A stretch of 19,214 bases of DNA, taken from NCBI GenBank assembly GCA_964354485.1, contig CAYGZY010000046.1:1-19214 (forward strand), in the 5' to 3' direction. Within the stretch, counting starts at the first letter, position 1; each line of letters starts with the position of its first letter. Below the pieces are notes generated by a model. It saw only the letters and a list, made by a program, of their open reading frames with translations. It was not told the origin of the DNA and made no database searches. This stretch comes from CAYGXH01 sp964354485. Its GTDB lineage: Bacteria; Bacteroidota; Ignavibacteria; UBA10030; SZUA-254. Below, piece by piece: positions 1-8,248 of this stretch. Position numbers and translations under genes: made by a program.

Positions 1-543
1 ATTAAATCCAAATTTAAGAATAAGGGGAATGTAGATAACCTCCTATCGTGTTACCTCTTTGAATCCGAAGGGAATTTACAGGAGGTTATTCATTTACTTA
101 AATATCAGGGGATGACATCCCTGGGAGTCCGACTCGGCTGCGATATCGGTATCGCCATGTCAGGACATCCGGAGCTTGTGAAGGCCGACTATCTGGTACC
201 AGTCCCTCTTCACAAACGTAAGGAGAGAGAAAGAGGATACAACCAGAGCGAATTCCTCTGCAAAGGTATCAACCAGATTATTCCAATTCCGGTCGTACCG
301 TCTTTACTTAAAAGAATAAGATATACTCAAACTCAGACTCACCTCAGTTTAGAGGAACGAATCCTCAATGTTGAGGATACATTCATTGTGCCTGGTACCT
401 TTATACCATCCGTAGAAGGAAAATCCTTTATTATGGTGGACGATGTGATCACAACGGGATCGACGATTGATGCATGCGCTAGCCAGCTCCTCTCACACGG
501 CGCCAGCAAGGTTTTCGCAGTGTCTGCTGCACTGGCATGCTAA
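1..543 (+). CDS. comF: ComF-family phosphoribosyltransferase (5' truncated by window edge)
   Basis: The frame is open from base 1 and ends at TAA 541-543, so the N-terminus, including the Cys-rich zinc-binding part usual in ComF, lies outside the window. Visible ComF signatures in order: a YLFESEGNLQEVIHLLKYQG stretch (codons 18-37), then VPVPLHKRKERERGYNQ, then the PRPP-binding loop VDDVITTGST near the C-terminus. ComF proteins are cytoplasmic PRTase-fold proteins linked to natural transformation (with ComFA in Firmicutes); many copies in non-competent bacteria have no proven role. An internal ATG at 112 is not the real start because the conserved family sequence continues upstream of it. 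About 110 nt separate it from gapA, so it may be its own transcription unit. A T-rich stretch follows the stop, but I saw no convincing hairpin. Confidence 0.9.
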   Translation: MKSKFKNKGNVDNLLSCYLFESEGNLQEVIHLLKYQGMTSLGVRLGCDIGIAMSGHPELVKADYLVPVPLHKRKERERGYNQSEFLCKGINQIIPIPVVPSLLKRIRYTQTQTHLSLEERILNVEDTFIVPGTFIPSVEGKSFIMVDDVITTGSTIDACASQLLSHGASKVFAVSAALAC

Positions 544-653
544 ATATTTGTTTTTTTTCGCCATTATGGCTACATTCAATGAATTCCTGAAGGTTTATCC
601 TTCGAAAAATTGAGTTAATTTCACATATATAAAGAATATTGGAGCAGAATAAC

Positions 654-1709
654 ATGGCAGTTAAAGTAGGTATAAACGGATTCGGACGCATCGGGCGACA
701 GGTACTGCGAACCATTCGCGAGTATTATCCAAAAACTCTCGAGGTCGTTGCAATTAACGATATCGGTGACCTCAAAACGATGGCACACCTCCTGAAGTAT
801 GACACAAACTACGGACGTTTTAACGGGAAAGTTGAAATCGGCGAAGGAGTTCTTACTGTTGACGGTAAGCCCATAAAAGTTTTCAGGGAAACAGAACCCG
901 ATAAATTACTCTGGAATTCAGTCGGAGTAGATATTGTCATCGAGAGTACTGGTCTCTTTACCATTAAAAAAGACGGTGTGAACAAGAAAGGAAAAACTGT
1001 AAAAGGCGCCGAGAACCACATAACCAAAGGCGGTGCAAAGAAAGTAATCATTACAGCCCCTGCAGAGGGAGAGGATCTGACTGTAGTGCTTGGCGTAAAC
1101 GAAAATAAGTATGACCCGGCGACTCACCACGTCATCTCCAATGCTTCCTGCACGACAAACTGCCTTGCGCCTGCGGTAAAGGTAGTCCATGATAAGTTCA
1201 AGATTATCCGCGGTCTTATGACTACGATTCATGCATACACGAATGATCAGAAAATTCTTGATTTACCGCACAGCGATCTGCGCCGTGCACGCGCTGCAGC
1301 GATGAACATCATTCCGACCACAACCGGTGCAGCAAAAGCTCTGGCACTCGTCATACCGGAACTCAAGGGGAAGTTCGACGGCTACGCACTCCGCGTACCA
1401 ACCTCTACAGTTTCTGTTGTTGATTTTACAGCACAGATCGAAGTGCCCTGTACGACCGAGGAACTGCGCCAGGCTTTCAGGATAGCGGCAGAGGGTCCGA
1501 TGAAAGGAATTCTGGCCGCTATTGATGAACCGCTGGTAAGCATAGATTTCAAGGGAGATCCGCACAGTTCGTCTGTGGATTTGCCCTTCACTGTCGTCCT
1601 TGGCAAAGAGAAAAGCGATTTTATCAAGGTTGTCGCGTGGTACGACAATGAGTGGGGGTACTCGGTACGTACCGCCGATTTGGCCAATCTCATCGCATCG
1701 AAACTCTAA
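654..1709 (+). CDS. gapA: Glyceraldehyde-3-phosphate dehydrogenase, NAD type
   Basis: Phosphorylating GAPDH, 351 residues. It oxidises glyceraldehyde 3-phosphate to 1,3-bisphosphoglycerate in cytoplasmic glycolysis. The Rossmann motif INGFGRIGRQ is at residues 7-16, the catalytic Cys166 lies in SNASCTTNC and the catalytic His193 in TTIHAYTND. Asp36 after the second strand and Pro205 in LPHSDLRRAR point to NAD rather than NADP. It is longer than the usual 330-335 residues because of a Lys/Gly-rich insertion at about residues 105-128. ATG 654 is chosen because GGAG at 641-644 sits 9 nt upstream; an in-frame TTG at 639 would overlap that ribosome-binding site. pgk starts 30 nt after the stop, so the two consecutive glycolytic steps are very likely one operon. 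Confidence 0.97.
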   Translation: MAVKVGINGFGRIGRQVLRTIREYYPKTLEVVAINDIGDLKTMAHLLKYDTNYGRFNGKVEIGEGVLTVDGKPIKVFRETEPDKLLWNSVGVDIVIESTGLFTIKKDGVNKKGKTVKGAENHITKGGAKKVIITAPAEGEDLTVVLGVNENKYDPATHHVISNASCTTNCLAPAVKVVHDKFKIIRGLMTTIHAYTNDQKILDLPHSDLRRARAAAMNIIPTTTGAAKALALVIPELKGKFDGYALRVPTSTVSVVDFTAQIEVPCTTEELRQAFRIAAEGPMKGILAAIDEPLVSIDFKGDPHSSSVDLPFTVVLGKEKSDFIKVVAWYDNEWGYSVRTADLANLIASKL

Positions 1710-1739
1710 TTTCAACTAAGGAGAAAAATTTAAAGGGAT

Positions 1740-2915
1740 ATGAACAAGAAGACTGTCAAAGACATTGATCTGAAAGGGAAGCGCGTTCTAATGCGCGTCG
1801 ATTTCAACGTCCCGATGGATAAAGGGACGGTCACCGACGATAAGCGAATCCGTGCGGCACTGCCGACGATCCAGTACGTCCTCGATCAGGGTGCGTCGTT
1901 AATCGTCATGAGTCACCTCGGTCGCCCGAAAGGAAACGGCTTCGAATCCGATTACAGCCTGAAACCTGCCGCCGCTACACTGAGTGCTTTGCTGAACAAA
2001 CCGGTACCCATTGCTCCTGATTGCATTGGTCCCGAAGTGGAAAAGATGGCTAAGAGTCTTAAGGGCGGCGAAGTTCTGATGTTGGAGAATGTACGGTTTC
2101 ACAAGGACGAGGAAAAGAACAATCCTGATTTTGCCAAGGAACTTGCTTCCCTCGGTGAGATTTATGTCAACGATGCATTTGGTTCCGCGCACCGTGCTCA
2201 TGCAAGTACGGTAGGAGTTGCACGCTATCTTCCGGCTGTTTCCGGATTCCTCATGGAAAAGGAAATCGAACACTTAAGCCGTGCAACACAGAATCCACAA
2301 CGACCGTACATCGTCATATTGGGCGGAGCGAAAATCAGCGACAAGATTACAATTATCGAGAACCTTCTCGGGAAATGTGATAAGCTAATCATCGGTGGCG
2401 GTATGGCAAATACTTTTCTTGCCGCGCGTGGATATAATATGGCAGAAAGTTTAGTAGAATCAGGCTCGATCGAAATCGCCAAGGGCATTATTGCAAAGGG
2501 AGGAGGTAAGATCATCCTTCCTGTGGATGCTATCGTCGGGAAGAAAGGTGATACCGAAACAAAGCCGAAGGTTGTAAATGTTAAGAGTGTTCCGCCCGGT
2601 TGGAGTATCTTTGATATCGGACCCAGGAGTGTGGAAAATTTCAGTGAAGCTCTGAAAACTGCGAAGCTCGTTGTCTGGAACGGTCCGTTAGGTATGTTCG
2701 AAGACGCCCGCTATTGCGAGGGTACGTTTGCGATTGCAAAGTTATTGGCGGTAAGCGGTGCAACTACAATCATCGGCGGCGGCGACAGCGCTTCTGCCGT
2801 GAAAAAGGCAGGGGTTGCAAAACAGATGACCCACGTTTCAACGGGCGGAGGCGCATCTCTCGAATTCCTTGAGGGGAAAGTTCTGCCCGGAGTTGAGGTT
2901 CTGGCAGATAAGTGA
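1740..2915 (+). CDS. pgk: Phosphoglycerate kinase
   Basis: 391 residues, full length for bacterial PGK. It transfers phosphate from 1,3-bisphosphoglycerate to ADP, the step after GAPDH. Signatures: RVDFNVP at 19-25, SHLGRPKG at 58-65, LENVRF at 115-120, NDAFGSAHRAHAS at 144-156, GGAKISDKI at 195-203, WNGPLGMFE and the nucleotide-binding GGGDSASAV near the C-terminus. The start is placed by family alignment. Two purine-rich runs lie upstream, AAGGAG at 1718-1723 (rather far) and AAAGGG at 1732-1737 (rather close), so the true Shine-Dalgarno is unclear. It is the second gene of the gapA-pgk pair, and the rhomboid gene begins 43 nt after the stop on the same strand. Confidence 0.97.
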   Translation: MNKKTVKDIDLKGKRVLMRVDFNVPMDKGTVTDDKRIRAALPTIQYVLDQGASLIVMSHLGRPKGNGFESDYSLKPAAATLSALLNKPVPIAPDCIGPEVEKMAKSLKGGEVLMLENVRFHKDEEKNNPDFAKELASLGEIYVNDAFGSAHRAHASTVGVARYLPAVSGFLMEKEIEHLSRATQNPQRPYIVILGGAKISDKITIIENLLGKCDKLIIGGGMANTFLAARGYNMAESLVESGSIEIAKGIIAKGGGKIILPVDAIVGKKGDTETKPKVVNVKSVPPGWSIFDIGPRSVENFSEALKTAKLVVWNGPLGMFEDARYCEGTFAIAKLLAVSGATTIIGGGDSASAVKKAGVAKQMTHVSTGGGASLEFLEGKVLPGVEVLADK

Positions 2916-2958
2916 AACTTGTACATTCTTTACAGCGTTATTAGAGGAAAGGTCTATC

Positions 2959-3870
2959 GTGTTCCTCATGTCATACTATAGGTATTCAAACAGTACATAC
3001 CATCGCCCCTCCATCATGGGCGGTTTTAAGTTTTTTCCGCCGGTTATTAAAGCGCTCCTTGTGAGCAATGTCGCGATCTACTTTCTGCTGGGATTTTTCG
3101 GAATCTTCCGCATCGGGGATTTAACGCTTAGCGAGTTGTTTGATTACGTCCTCCCACTCTATCCGATCGGTGCAGGATTCGGTGTATGGCAGCTGCTGAC
3201 GTATATGTTCCTCCATGGCGGACTGATGCACCTGTTCTTCAATATGTTCGCACTATGGATGTTCGGGATGGAGCTGGAAAATCTCTGGGGATCCCGGAAA
3301 TTCTTTTGGTATTACATGGCATGCGGAATAGGGGCAGGCCTCACCAATCTTTTTATTGCACCATTATTCGCGCCTGTGGGTCCTACTGTAGGTGCTTCAG
3401 GCGCCGTCTACGGTGTTCTTCTCGCGTTTGGTATGCTCTTTCCGGATAGACCAATTTTCATTTATTTTCTCCTGCCGATCCGTGCCCGTTATTTTGTTTT
3501 GCTGTATATTTTCGTTGAAATATATGCAGGTGTAACAGGTACCCGGGACGGTGTCGCGCACTTTGCCCACCTCGGTGGTGCGGCGGTCGGCTTGGCATAT
3601 CTTCTCGCGGAACGAAAAGGATTTTCATTCGAAAGGTTCTTCCCGAAAGGGAAGTTGCGTATCGTTAACAATCATCGGCATAATGTATCAATCTCATCCG
3701 ATGGTACGAAAGTTTCCGATGCATCCTATTACGATATCCCCGGCTCAGATGAAACAATCAATCAGGAGCGGATTGATGAGATTCTAGATAAAATCAGCCA
3801 GCATGGGTATCAGAATTTAACGGAAGAAGAAAAAAGGATTTTATTCGAAGCGAGTAAAAAGATGAACTGA
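2959..3870 (+). CDS. Rhomboid family intramembrane serine protease
   Basis: 303 residues from GTG 2959. Rhomboids cleave transmembrane substrates within the bilayer; the substrate here is unknown. The sequence shows about six hydrophobic segments between residues 27 and 216. The HxxxN motif is His91-Asn95 (MHLFFNMF), the catalytic Ser148 is in GASGAVYG, and the catalytic His is His204 in AHLGGAAVG, so it should be active. A cytoplasmic tail of about 85 residues ends in a conserved-looking EILDKISQHGYQNLTEEEK motif that I associate with FCB-group rhomboids. GTG 2959 is preferred because GAGGAAAGG (2944-2952) lies just upstream. ATG 2968, in the same frame, is the alternative; a longer reading from 2869 overlaps pgk and is unlikely. 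Probably co-transcribed with pgk and ispG. Confidence 0.92.
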   Translation: MFLMSYYRYSNSTYHRPSIMGGFKFFPPVIKALLVSNVAIYFLLGFFGIFRIGDLTLSELFDYVLPLYPIGAGFGVWQLLTYMFLHGGLMHLFFNMFALWMFGMELENLWGSRKFFWYYMACGIGAGLTNLFIAPLFAPVGPTVGASGAVYGVLLAFGMLFPDRPIFIYFLLPIRARYFVLLYIFVEIYAGVTGTRDGVAHFAHLGGAAVGLAYLLAERKGFSFERFFPKGKLRIVNNHRHNVSISSDGTKVSDASYYDIPGSDETINQERIDEILDKISQHGYQNLTEEEKRILFEASKKMN

Positions 3871-3952
3871 AACCGGACCAAGAGAATGGGTGAAGACCAC
3901 CGCATCAGAAAAATCCTATTTTATTTCTTCAGACATATCATCAAGAAAGCAA

Positions 3953-5062
3953 ATGAATTTATCCGAACAGAAGACAATCCAGCCCCATATCACGTATAAA
4001 GTTTGTATCCGACGTAAAACGCGGGAGGTTACGGTGGGCGGGATCCGCATCGGAGCGAATGCACCGATTTCCGTTCAGACGATGACCAAGACGAAAACAG
4101 CCGACGTCACCGCGACTGTTCTACAGATTCGGCAGGCGGCTGATGCGGGTTGTGATATCATTCGTGTTACTGTTAACGATCAAGAAGCTTCCGAAGCGAT
4201 TGCCCGGATTGTACGGGAGTCGCCGATTCCCATCGTTGCCGACATACATTTTAATCATATTTTTGCACTGCGTTCGATTGAGGCAGGTGTCGCGAAGGTT
4301 CGTATCAACCCGGGAAACATCGGCTCCATGGAACGTATCCGAGAAGTACTAACCGCAGCCAAGGCGCGCGGGATTCCAATTCGTATCGGTGTCAACTCCG
4401 GCTCGCTCGAGGAGGACATCCTCAATAAACATGGTTATCCGACCGCCGAAGCTCTGTTCGAGAGCGCTATGCGGCATGTCGAAATATGCGATGAGTTCGG
4501 TTTCAGGGATGTCGTCGTTTCCGTAAAGTCGACCGATGTGAAGTTGATGATCGAAGCTTACCGGCTGATTGCGGCGCGGACAGATATACCCCTGCATCTG
4601 GGTGTAACGGAAGCAGGTCCGACAAAAACCGGTACTATAAAGTCGGCGGTGGGTATCGGAACACTTCTTGCGGAAGGGATAGGGGATACAATCCGCGTTT
4701 CCCTTACCGACGATCCCGTAAAGGAGATCGAAGTCGGGAAGGAAATACTCCGTTCTCTGAGTCTCGCAACAAGGAACGTCGAGTTGATTGCATGCCCGAC
4801 GTGCGGGCGACTGGAAGTTGATCTCTTCCGCATAATGAAAGAACTCGAGGAAAAGCTCGCAGGGGTGAAGAAGCCGGTGAAAATTGCCGTCCTGGGCTGC
4901 GTCGTGAACGGACCCGGTGAAGCGAGCGAAGCGGATATCGGTATCGCTGCGGGGAAAGGAATGGCAATTCTCTATCGTAAGGGTGAGGTTATTAAAAAGA
5001 TTAAGGAAGAAGAAATCGTGTCGACTATCCTTGAGGAAGTAGAAAAATTCCAGCCCACTTAG
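3953..5062 (+). CDS. ispG: 4-hydroxy-3-methylbut-2-enyl diphosphate synthase (IspG/GcpE)
   Basis: Converts methylerythritol cyclodiphosphate to HMBPP in the MEP isoprenoid pathway with a [4Fe-4S] cluster. From ATG 3953 the protein is 369 residues, the short form as in E. coli. It begins with the RRKTREV segment and carries the TIM-barrel region, then the C-terminal cluster ligands Cys281 and Cys284 (CPTCGR), Cys316 and Glu323 (GCVVNGPGEA). All ligands are present. An in-frame GTG at 3890, 19 nt after the rhomboid stop, would add 21 unremarkable residues; neither start has a strong Shine-Dalgarno. Many Bacteroidetes and Chlorobi have a form of roughly 600 residues with a central insertion, which is absent here. 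It is the last gene of the plus-strand run and converges with the dehydrogenase gene. Confidence 0.95.
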   Translation: MNLSEQKTIQPHITYKVCIRRKTREVTVGGIRIGANAPISVQTMTKTKTADVTATVLQIRQAADAGCDIIRVTVNDQEASEAIARIVRESPIPIVADIHFNHIFALRSIEAGVAKVRINPGNIGSMERIREVLTAAKARGIPIRIGVNSGSLEEDILNKHGYPTAEALFESAMRHVEICDEFGFRDVVVSVKSTDVKLMIEAYRLIAARTDIPLHLGVTEAGPTKTGTIKSAVGIGTLLAEGIGDTIRVSLTDDPVKEIEVGKEILRSLSLATRNVELIACPTCGRLEVDLFRIMKELEEKLAGVKKPVKIAVLGCVVNGPGEASEADIGIAAGKGMAILYRKGEVIKKIKEEEIVSTILEEVEKFQPT

Positions 5063-5201
5063 GTTGATCCGGCGACATCTGTCCCGCTTTATTTATTCCT
5101 ATCGTATATTACCTGCAAAATTAAAACTTAAGATCCAGCTTATACACATGTAGATTCGCGCAGTATGTGCGCATGCGATAAGATCGAATTAACTAGCCCC
5201 T

Positions 5202-7295
5202 TCAGAAGTTAGCCAGTTTCAGCGCTGCTTGTAGAATATCTTCCTCCTGTACTAAAACCACATGCTCAAGGATACGTGAAAAAGGTATCGGCGAGTTTTT
5301 TGATGCGACCCGCATCACTGGAGCATCTAGGTATTGGAATGCATGTTCTGCCGCGAGGGATGCTATCTCACCCCCGAATCCTCCGAAAAGCGGATGCTCA
5401 TGTACCACGAGAAGTCGTCCGGTTTTTTTCACTGATGTAAGTATTCCCTCCACGTCGAGTGGATTGAGAGACCTCAGATCGACGACCTCTGCATGGATGT
5501 TATGGTCATCTGCTAATTTTTTCGCAGATCTCAGAGCAAAATGAACCGGCGTCCCCCATGCGACGATACTTAAATCGGATCCTTCTTGCCGGATGCGCGC
5601 TTTTCCGAAGGGAACAACATGTTGTGCGGACGGACGGTGTGATTTTGTGAAGAACTGGTTGTATAGAAATTTGTTTTCGATGTATATCGTTACACCGCGA
5701 CTTCGCATCGCCATCCGCAGGAGACCAGCGGCATCATCGGCAAACGAAGGCATGACGATCCTTATCCCGGGAATTGTGGCAAATGTCGCGTCGAGACTCT
5801 GCGAATGATAGAGACCGCCACCGATGTAACCCCCAGATGCCAGCCGAATTACGATATTCGGAGTAAACTGACCGTTGGTCCGGTAGTATTCATGTGAACA
5901 TTCTATGAGCTGCTCCATTGCTGGCCAGAAGTAATCCGCGAATTGAGCGCCCTCGACGACAACCCAGATATCGTCGCGGTACCGACTGAAGCCGTTCGCA
6001 GTTCCCACAATAAAATCTTCAGTGATCGGAGCGTTAAAGATTCTCTCATTGCCGAATTCCTGCAGCATTCCCTTCGTCACATTGAAAACGCCGCCCTTTT
6101 CTTTCGATGCTACATCCTGCCCCCACAGATATGTGTGGGAATTTCGCCGAAACTCCTCCTTCAGTGTTTCATTGATTGCTTCCCGCAGTGTGAGCAAAGG
6201 CGACTCTGCCATGGGCGGCGAAATCGTGCCGTCTTCCTGCGGATTCTCATACGGAGTTGGCAGGACGAATGAGAGGGCGGTTAATGGATCAGGGTCCGGT
6301 TCCCCCTCAACCTTCAAGCCCGCCTGTTCAATACTTTTTTGGTTCTCACCTTCGATCAGTTCAATCTCTTCCGGCTTTAGTACGTTGTGCAGGAGGAGGT
6401 ATTCCTTCAGTCGTCCCACCGGATCGTACCGCTGGGCTTCAGCAATTTCTTCGGGGGTTCTGTAGAGTTCATGCCGGTCGGAGTTACTGTGCGAGTTCAT
6501 GCGAACACAGTCGGCGTGAACAACCGCAGGTCCTTTCCCTGCTCTGACGAAATCGATCGCTTCCTGCATGCCGCGCCACGAATCAAAGACATTTGTACCG
6601 TCCACGTTAATGATCTTAAGATTACCGAAGCCGACGAAGTTCTGTGCGACGTTTTCGTTAGCCGCTTGCTCCCGGTTCGGCACTGAAATACCGTACTTAT
6701 TATTCTGGATCACAAATATAACCGGCAGGAGTTCGCGTGCGGCGCCGCTTATTGCTTCGTACACGAATCCCTCCGAGACGGACGAATCTCCGAAGCTCGC
6801 GTATGCGATTTCCGTTCCGTTGTATTTTTTTATTGCCCTGGCTACACCGACTGCATGGAGTGCATGGTTCCCCGTCGCTGAAGATACGTTCTGAATCCGG
6901 ATAGACGGCTTGGAAAAATGATTGCTCATATGCCGACCGCCGGAACCAACATCCCGTGCCTTCGATAAACCGTTCTGAATAATCTCCTGCAATGTCAGTC
7001 CGGCAGCGAGGACTGTCATGAGATCGCGGTAGTACGGAAAAAGGAAATCCTCGCCTCGGCGGAAAGAAAGACCGAGTATCAACTGTATCCCCTCGTGACC
7101 CGCGCATGAAGAATGGTACGACCAGCCTTTCGCGAGGCGGACGTAATGTGCGGCTTTCAGGTCTAGGAGTCGCCCCGTGTGCAACAACTTATACCACTGC
7201 ACGAGCGTATTTTGATGTACTTTGGTACCGTTATCCCGGAGGCGTATCAGGGTGGGAGCGGAGATTGCCGTTTCTGTATGGGTGTCCTTCTGCAA
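5202..7295 (-). CDS. 2-oxoacid (branched-chain type) dehydrogenase E1, alpha-beta fusion
   Basis: 697 residues. E1 decarboxylates a 2-oxoacid with thiamine diphosphate and passes the acyl group to the lipoyl arm of E2. The alpha half (about 30-330) has the ThDP/Mg motif as GDSSVSEG (169-176) ending in NN198-199, and the phosphorylation-loop-like RMNSHSNSDRHELYR near 265-279. A linker rich in Pro and acidic residues joins it to the beta half (about 368-697), with APITEDFIVG near 422-431. The canonical GDG reads GDS here. Single-chain E1s of this type occur in Bacteroidota and relatives, where branched-chain oxoacids are the usual assignment; the substrate cannot be told from sequence. The start is TTG 7295: an in-frame TAA lies five codons upstream and no ATG exists in the first 30 codons. 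No E2 or E3 gene is nearby. Confidence 0.9.
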   Translation of the reverse strand: MQKDTHTETAISAPTLIRLRDNGTKVHQNTLVQWYKLLHTGRLLDLKAAHYVRLAKGWSYHSSCAGHEGIQLILGLSFRRGEDFLFPYYRDLMTVLAAGLTLQEIIQNGLSKARDVGSGGRHMSNHFSKPSIRIQNVSSATGNHALHAVGVARAIKKYNGTEIAYASFGDSSVSEGFVYEAISGAARELLPVIFVIQNNKYGISVPNREQAANENVAQNFVGFGNLKIINVDGTNVFDSWRGMQEAIDFVRAGKGPAVVHADCVRMNSHSNSDRHELYRTPEEIAEAQRYDPVGRLKEYLLLHNVLKPEEIELIEGENQKSIEQAGLKVEGEPDPDPLTALSFVLPTPYENPQEDGTISPPMAESPLLTLREAINETLKEEFRRNSHTYLWGQDVASKEKGGVFNVTKGMLQEFGNERIFNAPITEDFIVGTANGFSRYRDDIWVVVEGAQFADYFWPAMEQLIECSHEYYRTNGQFTPNIVIRLASGGYIGGGLYHSQSLDATFATIPGIRIVMPSFADDAAGLLRMAMRSRGVTIYIENKFLYNQFFTKSHRPSAQHVVPFGKARIRQEGSDLSIVAWGTPVHFALRSAKKLADDHNIHAEVVDLRSLNPLDVEGILTSVKKTGRLLVVHEHPLFGGFGGEIASLAAEHAFQYLDAPVMRVASKNSPIPFSRILEHVVLVQEEDILQAALKLANF

Positions 7296-7385
7296 AATTT
7301 TCTCGTTTTATGTAGGAACAATGAATTCTGATACATAAAAGATATAAAAATTTTTTGTTTGGGCAAATTTTATTATATTCATTCC
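7296..7385. promoter_or_regulatory. Divergent intergenic promoter region
   Basis: This 90-nt gap separates the minus-strand E1 gene from the plus-strand phosphodiesterase gene, so both promoters should lie here. It is very AT-rich. On the plus strand TATATT at 7374-7379 lies 6 nt before the likely GTG start, which would fit a leaderless or near-leaderless message. No clear -35 box is seen on either strand. Placement is by context and base composition only. Confidence 0.35.
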
Positions 7386-8183
7386 GTGGAACAAAAAACA
7401 TTAAATATCCTATTCATCGGTGACATCATCGGTGCACCCGGACTCGAACTCACCGAAACGCTTCTCAAAAGTTATATGCAGAAGTACAGCGTCGATTGCT
7501 GTATCGCGAACGGTGAGAATCTTGTCGATGGAAAAGGGATCGATGAGAAAACGGCGGAGAAAGTATTCAATCTCGGCGTTAACGTGATAACGGGCGGAAA
7601 TCACCTCTGGGATAACTGGCACGCACGAAAACTCCTTTCATACAACAGAAATGTGCTCCGTCCTCTCAATTACCCTCCGGAGAACCCCGGGAACGGTTTT
7701 GTTATCTTTGACCTCGGTGACAAGGGTAAGATTGGAGTGTTGAATCTACAAGGTCGGGTGTATATGCAGCCGATAGATTGTCCGTTTAAGAAAGCGGAAT
7801 GGGCTGTTGAGAAGATACGGGAACAGACGAAAGTAATTTTTGTCGATTTCCACGCAGAAGCGACAGCAGAAAAAGTAGCGCTCGGATGGCATCTCGATGG
7901 GCGGATTACGGCTCTCGTCGGGACCCATACGCACATACAGACATCCGATGCGCACATTCTCCCGCAGGGTACTGCCTACATCACTGACGCCGGCATGACC
8001 GGTCCGTACGATTCGATCATCGGATTGAAGAAAGAAATAGGGCTGCGCCGCTTCATCTATCAGACACCATTTAAATATGAGATCGCCTCGCACGATGTGC
8101 GGATATGCGGTGTATACGTGAAAGCCGATGTTGAAACCGGCAAAGCCGTTGAGATCGAAAGTTTCATTTTTCCCAAATTTTAG
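7386..8183 (+). CDS. YmdB-type metallophosphoesterase (TIGR00282 family)
   Basis: 265 residues, the usual size for this family. The B. subtilis member YmdB is a cyclic-nucleotide phosphodiesterase acting on 2',3'- and 3',5'-cNMPs and affecting sporulation/biofilm choice; the role here is unknown. Metal-binding motifs are in order: GDIIG (Asp13), ANGEN (Asn42, Glu44), GGNH (Asn72, His73), DFHAEATAEK (His156) and GTHTHIQTSD (His181, His183). All expected ligands are present. GTG 7386 is chosen because the family sequence begins a few residues later; TTG 7359 is the only other in-frame option. Neither has a Shine-Dalgarno, and the GTG lies just after an AT-rich -10-like box, so leaderless translation is possible. 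folD follows 65 nt downstream. Confidence 0.9.
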   Translation: MEQKTLNILFIGDIIGAPGLELTETLLKSYMQKYSVDCCIANGENLVDGKGIDEKTAEKVFNLGVNVITGGNHLWDNWHARKLLSYNRNVLRPLNYPPENPGNGFVIFDLGDKGKIGVLNLQGRVYMQPIDCPFKKAEWAVEKIREQTKVIFVDFHAEATAEKVALGWHLDGRITALVGTHTHIQTSDAHILPQGTAYITDAGMTGPYDSIIGLKKEIGLRRFIYQTPFKYEIASHDVRICGVYVKADVETGKAVEIESFIFPKF

Positions 8184-8248
8184 AGATATATTCTTCCCGA
8201 GCTACTCCAGCCCATGATAATCCATTACTCCATAGAGCGGAGAGTGTT

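Noticed and set aside
639..653. TTG 639 as the gapA start
   Set aside because: It overlaps the GGAG ribosome-binding site for ATG 654, and the family N-terminus begins at the latter.
5158..5172. GCGCA/TGCGC hairpin between convergent ispG and E1 genes as a two-way terminator
   Set aside because: The stem is only 5 bp and no T-run follows on either strand.
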